DNA from: Simkania negevensis
GTDB taxonomy: Bacteria > Chlamydiota > Chlamydiia > Chlamydiales > Simkaniaceae
Reading direction: 5' to 3'
Assembly (NCBI GenBank): GCA_016191565.1
Contig: JACPWA010000104.1
Location: forward strand, 1 to 9,437
DNA length: 9,437 nucleotides
In this document: in pieces, positions 6,222 through 9,437 of the stretch
How the letters are laid out: each line of letters opens with the position of its first letter
Numbering within the stretch: position 1 is the stretch's first letter
Position numbers and translations under genes: made by a program
The notes under the pieces: generated by a model
Database searches by the model: none
Told to the model about the DNA's origin: nothing
Seen by the model: only the letters and a program-made list of their open reading frames with translations

Positions 6222-7773
6222 CTAGAGCCTTTTGTTCCCTTTCCAGATGGCTTTTTGCCTGATTGAAAAGTTCTCTATAGAGCATTGCCTTATTGAAATC
6301 GAGACCAGATCCGCTCATCTCCTTCCGATACCCTTCAATCTCCTCCTTAATTGCTGCAAGCAGCTCCTGCTTGTTCTCGTAAATACTTTCCCATTCTTCT
6401 TTTCCTGCTTCTTCTGCCCTTTTATCTAGGAGAGCACCCTGAAGAATAGAAAATTTTCGAGCAATGATAAGATAATCTATAGAATTAAGGGGAAGCTCTT
6501 CAATTTCTTTTCTTAACATTCCCTCTTTTTCTAAGAGTAGATCAAGATCTGTATCTGCAATTTTTTCTAAAAGAGAGGTGAGCTCTTTTTTAAGATTTTC
6601 AACTCTCCCTATTTCTGTCTTCTCTTCTGCAGCTAGTTTCTCAGCAATTTTATCTAAAGCTTTATACCGAATCCCTTCCAACTTATCCCTTAGTTGCTTT
6701 GCATCAGGTCGAGTTAAAGAGGCCTCATTCATTACCTGGAGGATCATCTGATAATGAGTACCTATCCTCTCTTTGGAAAGCCCCTCCCCTTTTTCGCAAT
6801 CACAAGCAAATTGTGTAATTTTTACAAGAATCTCCTCTTTCTTCTTTTTGCTCTCTTCGCTTTCAACATCTAAGTCCCTTTTTTTCTCTTCTTCCTTCTC
6901 CTTAAGACAATCCCAACATTTAGAAAGGGTTTTTCTCATCTTATTGAATGCGCTCGCTGTCAGCATCAATTCTTTCCCCAAGGCTTGTAATCCTTTCACT
7001 TCTTCCCGAAGAAGATAAAAAGGGAGCTCTTTAGCTACAGATCTCTCTTCTTCTTTTTCGAAAGAAAAGTGCTCTTTTGCAAACCTTTCTACATCTTGCA
7101 TAAACTGATCACTCACACTTTTGAGGAGCTCTTTTCTCTTTGGAAAAACCAAATCTCCTAGTAGAGAAAGCCTTTTTAAGAGACGATTTTTAATGCTTAT
7201 CTTCATTCCTGTAGTAAGAGTTTCAGCGCGAAGAGCCTCTAAACGGAGGGTGAGTGTCCTCAGAAACTGAAGTTCCCTTTGTAGCTCTTTATAATCTCCT
7301 AATTTGCTTTCCAAAAATGCAGATTTTTTAGGAAAGGTAAGGAGAGGAAATTTTTCAACCATTTCTTTAAAATGAGAATAGTCGCCCTCTAAAGCCTCTA
7401 TAGCAAGTTCGATTTGCTCAACGGAAAAAAGAGCTTCTTCATCCATAATTTCCTTAAGACGGCTTGCCTCTTCTTTCATTTGACTATATCTCATCCAAAA
7501 AGCATTTTTTTTATCAGAGGGAAACTTCTCTTTAAAAAGAGTAGAGCAAAGATACTGCGCATCCCAAAAGTTCTTGAGTCGAAGAGGTCCTTTTTGGGAG
7601 AGAAGCTCTTGCATAAAGGTAAGAGCGCATTCCATTTTTTCTTCTGCACGCTTCTTCTGATTAAATTCCTCCTTAAATAGGAGAAAAGGGTCCTTTTTCT
7701 TTTCTTGAGATTTTTCCTTAGAAGCAGCTAAGGGTTGATGAGAAAGGTGTTGCACTGGCTTTTGTGTATCCAT
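6199..7773 (-). CDS. Large coiled-coil protein of unknown function, CT768-like by position
   Basis: This 524-residue protein is extremely rich in Lys, Glu and Leu and is predicted almost wholly alpha-helical, with heptad-like stretches over much of its length. The charged segments around 25-45, 300-330 and 370-460 are the clearest. There is no signal peptide, membrane helix or catalytic motif that I recognise; Cys residues are few. The N terminus is polar (MDTQKPVQHLSHQP). The place between miaA and the nadD-rsfS-fabF block matches the hypothetical gene CT768 of C. trachomatis, and the size is similar as I remember it. It could be a structural, scaffold or cell-envelope-associated protein, or a type III-related coiled-coil protein. 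The ATG at 7773 has no clear Shine-Dalgarno. It is separated from miaA by 174 bases, so it may have its own promoter. Confidence 0.85.
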   Translation of the reverse strand: MDTQKPVQHLSHQPLAASKEKSQEKKKDPFLLFKEEFNQKKRAEEKMECALTFMQELLSQKGPLRLKNFWDAQYLCSTLFKEKFPSDKKNAFWMRYSQMKEEASRLKEIMDEEALFSVEQIELAIEALEGDYSHFKEMVEKFPLLTFPKKSAFLESKLGDYKELQRELQFLRTLTLRLEALRAETLTTGMKISIKNRLLKRLSLLGDLVFPKRKELLKSVSDQFMQDVERFAKEHFSFEKEEERSVAKELPFYLLREEVKGLQALGKELMLTASAFNKMRKTLSKCWDCLKEKEEEKKRDLDVESEESKKKKEEILVKITQFACDCEKGEGLSKERIGTHYQMILQVMNEASLTRPDAKQLRDKLEGIRYKALDKIAEKLAAEEKTEIGRVENLKKELTSLLEKIADTDLDLLLEKEGMLRKEIEELPLNSIDYLIIARKFSILQGALLDKRAEEAGKEEWESIYENKQELLAAIKEEIEGYRKEMSGSGLDFNKAMLYRELFNQAKSHLEREQKALVLRFKSF

Positions 7774-7947
7774 TTGAATGCTAAACTCTAGTAATGCTGA
7801 AAATCCGATTCTATACTCAAATTGTTTAAGTATACTGTAAAAAATTGGAAAGAATTTTCAAGATCGTTTCTGACAGATGATATAGGAGACAAGTTTAAGT
7901 GAAAAGCTTTTTAACTCACCTTTATTTTTCAATTTTTAAACATTTTT
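7774..7947 (-). promoter_or_regulatory. AT-rich spacer, weak promoter candidate for the coiled-coil gene
   Basis: This spacer follows miaA. A minus-strand TATAGA (7815-7810) lies 20 bases after TTTACA (7841-7836), and a second -10-like TATACT is at 7834-7829. Neither has an ideal partner at 17 bases. A GTGA...TCAC arm pair around AAAAGCTTTT (about 7900-7917) is too weak to call a terminator. The size and composition suggest a transcription start here, but the exact site cannot be named. Confidence 0.3.
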
Positions 7948-8934
7948 TCAGTATCTGCTTTCATAGTCTTGAATGACCAGCTCTAAAACCCTTTGATAAC
8001 CAAGAATATCAATATCAAGCCACTTAAAAAGAGGTTCTTTCTTAAACCAGGTAAATTGTCTTTTGGCATAATGACGTGAGCTTTTTTTAAATTCCCAGAC
8101 AAAAAGCTCCCAATTTTCATCGCTCTGCTGAGAATCTAAAAAATCTAAACACTGGCGATAACCAATGGCTTGAGAGGCAGAAAGATTTTCTCGAAGCCCC
8201 TCCTTTTCTAATTGCTCTACCTCATCGATAAAACCTTTAGCGATCATCTCATCGCAACGCATTTCAATGCGAGGATAAAGAATCTCTCTAGGATAATAGA
8301 TAAACCAGCAGCGGAAATCAAACTCAGGAGCAAGGGAGGGAACAATTCTTGGAAAGTCGCTCACCTTTTTTCCAGTTAAGGTGATGATTTCAAGACCTCG
8401 AATAATCTTGTGCTTGTCGCGTGGGCTAATCGTTTTTGCATACTGCGGGTCAACCGCTTGTAGTTTCTCATAAAAGGGATCGATCCCAAATTCTTGGATT
8501 TCCTCTTCCAGTTGGATCCGTAGATCTGGAGAGGCAGGAGGCCCCTGGGGAGGACCATAGATCAGGGCATGCAGATAAAATCCTGATCCTCCTACGACGA
8601 TGGGAACTCCTCCACGCGCAATGATTTCTTCACAACTGCTTACCGCCGCTTCATAAAAATGAACTACATTAAAAGAGTCGGTTAAATTGCAAATATCGAT
8701 CAGATGGTGAGGGATCCCTTCCTTTTCCTCCTCCGTGATTTTAGCTGTGCCGATATCCATGCCGCGATAGACCTGCATCGAGTCAGCAGAAACAATCTCT
8801 CCTCCAATCTGCTTGGCAATTTTTATCCCTAAACGGGACTTGCCACAGGCTGTAGGGCCACCGATCACAATTACTCTATTTTGAAAGGGAGAAACGGGAG
8901 ATTTTTGCCTTAAGGGCAGCGGACTTGTTGTCAT
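7948..8934 (-). CDS. miaA: tRNA dimethylallyltransferase
   Basis: MiaA transfers a dimethylallyl group to N6 of A37 in tRNAs that read codons starting with U, the first step toward ms2i6A. The 328 residues show the P-loop GGPTACGKS (25-33), SADSMQVYRGMDIGTAK (49-65), PHHLID (75-80), VVGGSGFY (113-120, Ser where Thr is commoner), AIGYRQ, and RHYAKRQFTWF (287-297) that contacts tRNA. There is an extra polar stretch of about 18 residues before the first strand. The ATG at 8934 has GGAG in CTGGAGATGAG just upstream, and the gap to rsbV is only 11 bases, so the two are one operon. It matches CT766. Confidence 0.97.
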   Translation of the reverse strand: MTTSPLPLRQKSPVSPFQNRVIVIGGPTACGKSRLGIKIAKQIGGEIVSADSMQVYRGMDIGTAKITEEEKEGIPHHLIDICNLTDSFNVVHFYEAAVSSCEEIIARGGVPIVVGGSGFYLHALIYGPPQGPPASPDLRIQLEEEIQEFGIDPFYEKLQAVDPQYAKTISPRDKHKIIRGLEIITLTGKKVSDFPRIVPSLAPEFDFRCWFIYYPREILYPRIEMRCDEMIAKGFIDEVEQLEKEGLRENLSASQAIGYRQCLDFLDSQQSDENWELFVWEFKKSSRHYAKRQFTWFKKEPLFKWLDIDILGYQRVLELVIQDYESRY

Positions 8935-8945
8935 CTCATCTCCAG

Positions 8946-9299
8946 CTAGTCAGGAGAAAAAGCGTCAAAAGCCTCTTCTTCGGTAAAATAGATATTGAGG
9001 ATTTTTTCAAAACCAGCCATTTTGATGATTTCTAATACCCCTTCGCTAATATCGCAAAGATTGAGCTTGCCTTTGAGCACCTTGAGTTTTTTTGTCGAAG
9101 CAAGAAGAACTCGCATTCCTGCACTGCTAAGATAACCCACCTTAGCAAAGTCTAGTAGGATCTTTTTCCCTCCCTCTTCAACTATCTTTTTTAAATTCTG
9201 ATCTAAGATAGGAGAAGAAGTAGCATCCAATCTTCCCTCTAGGCGGAGAATGGTAATGCTTCCTTCTTTTTCAGTTATGACATGAATTCCAATAGACAT
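8946..9299 (-). CDS. rsbV: Anti-sigma factor antagonist, STAS domain, RsbV family (CT765-like)
   Basis: This 117-residue single STAS domain acts in a partner-switching pathway. The unphosphorylated form sequesters an RsbW-type kinase/anti-sigma factor, and phosphorylation on a conserved serine releases it. The signature is LLDFAKVGYLSSAGMRVLL (48-66); the phosphorylatable serine is expected in the S58-S59 pair before A-G. The ATG at 9299 has GAGAGG six bases upstream. By position it equals C. trachomatis CT765 (called RsbV2, from memory). No RsbW or RsbU is present in the window, as in Chlamydia where the partners are scattered. Which RsbW it regulates cannot be read here. Confidence 0.93.
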   Translation of the reverse strand: MSIGIHVITEKEGSITILRLEGRLDATSSPILDQNLKKIVEEGGKKILLDFAKVGYLSSAGMRVLLASTKKLKVLKGKLNLCDISEGVLEIIKMAGFEKILNIYFTEEEAFDAFSPD

Positions 9300-9310
9300 T
9301 CTTACCTCTC

Positions 9311-9336
9311 AAAAAATGAAGGAGCTTAAAACCTTC
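9311..9336 (-). terminator. Weak terminator-like hairpin before rsbV
   Basis: On the minus strand GAAGG (9322-9318 region pairing with CCTTC at 9336-9332 of the plus strand) forms a 5-bp stem around TTTTAAGCT, followed by A and six T's (9316-9311). The T run ends just before the GAGAGG ribosome-binding site of rsbV. It may end an upstream gene beyond the window or act as an attenuator. The stem is short, so this is tentative. Confidence 0.35.
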
Positions 9337-9350
9337 TTTATAGCAGTGAC

Positions 9351-9372
9351 GGCTTTTATCTTAAAATAAGCC
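9351..9372 (-). other. Imperfect hairpin upstream of rsbV
   Basis: GGC/GCC arms flank a TTTTA/TAAAA stem with a three-base bulge. It lies immediately upstream of the terminator-like hairpin. Together they make the rsbV leader look structured, but neither is strong. The rest of 9373-9437 shows no gene; a loose TTGAAA-17-TAACAA pair on the minus strand is a possible promoter. Confidence 0.25.
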
Positions 9373-9437
9373 TCCTACTACATTGTTAGCTTAAGGGGAG
9401 AATATTTTCAAAAGGTATTTTTAAGAGCAAAGGTCTA

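Noticed and set aside
8436..8624. Plus-strand frame opposite miaA
   Set aside because: Complete overlap with conserved miaA codons, no start signal and no recognisable product.
1..9437. CRISPR array, tRNA or rRNA genes, transposase or phage genes
   Set aside because: No regularly spaced direct repeats, cloverleaf-like segments, rRNA-like stretches or transposase/integrase motifs were seen on either strand.

Overview
The window most likely comes from a member of the phylum Chlamydiae outside the Chlamydiaceae, such as a Parachlamydia-, Simkania-, Waddlia- or Rhabdochlamydia-type amoeba or protist symbiont. The main argument is gene order. Read on the minus strand (right to left), the genes are an RsbV-type anti-anti-sigma factor, miaA, a large lysine/glutamate-rich coiled-coil protein, nadD, rsfS, fabF and a Nudix Ap4A hydrolase. 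From memory this matches the Chlamydia trachomatis run CT765 (rsbV), CT766 (miaA), CT768 (hypothetical), CT769 (ybeB/rsfS), CT770 (fabF), CT771 (Nudix). Two differences stand out: a nadD gene lies between the CT768-like gene and rsfS, and nothing corresponds to CT767. The FabF sequence carries a plant-plastid-like active-site motif, also consistent with Chlamydiae. The DNA is moderately AT-rich and all convincing genes are on the minus strand.

Layout, in order of transcription (right to left). 9437-9300: upstream region of rsbV with two small hairpins. 9299-7948: rsbV and miaA, 11 nt apart, clearly co-transcribed. 7947-7774: AT-rich spacer. 7773-6199: coiled-coil protein. 6198-6005: a spacer that is not random. 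It carries an open frame of about 60 codons that breaks at a run of six A's and, if one A is skipped, runs to a stop directly abutting the first ATG of nadD. 5953 (or 6004)-5348: nadD. 5255-3162: rsfS, fabF (14-nt overlap) and the Nudix gene (26-nt gap) as one housekeeping unit. 3078-2509 and 2287-77: two accessory membrane-anchored proteins. 1-35: a rho-independent terminator at the left edge.

The accessory pair is the most interesting part. A 736-residue protein and a 189-residue protein share an N-terminal module: a Ser/Thr-rich leader, a VFKQLP..GV..AE.Q motif, one membrane helix and FKLGSALL. They then diverge completely. The large one has a disordered linker and a cytosolic domain of about 550 residues containing C629-K-D-F-L-D-R635, a Cys-X5-Arg signature like the P-loop of Sac-type and SopB-like phosphoinositide phosphatases. 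The small one ends in only a short charged tail. Inference: the large protein is a candidate secreted or membrane-tethered lipid/protein phosphatase acting on the host, and the small one is a truncated or anchor-only paralogue. A near-consensus promoter (TTGACT-17-TATAAT) drives the large gene.

The housekeeping genes cover tRNA A37 isopentenylation (MiaA), NAD synthesis (NadD), ribosome silencing (RsfS), fatty-acid elongation (FabF), dinucleoside polyphosphate clearance (Nudix) and partner-switching regulation (RsbV). Function assignments for these rest on clear motifs; those for the accessory pair and the coiled-coil protein do not.
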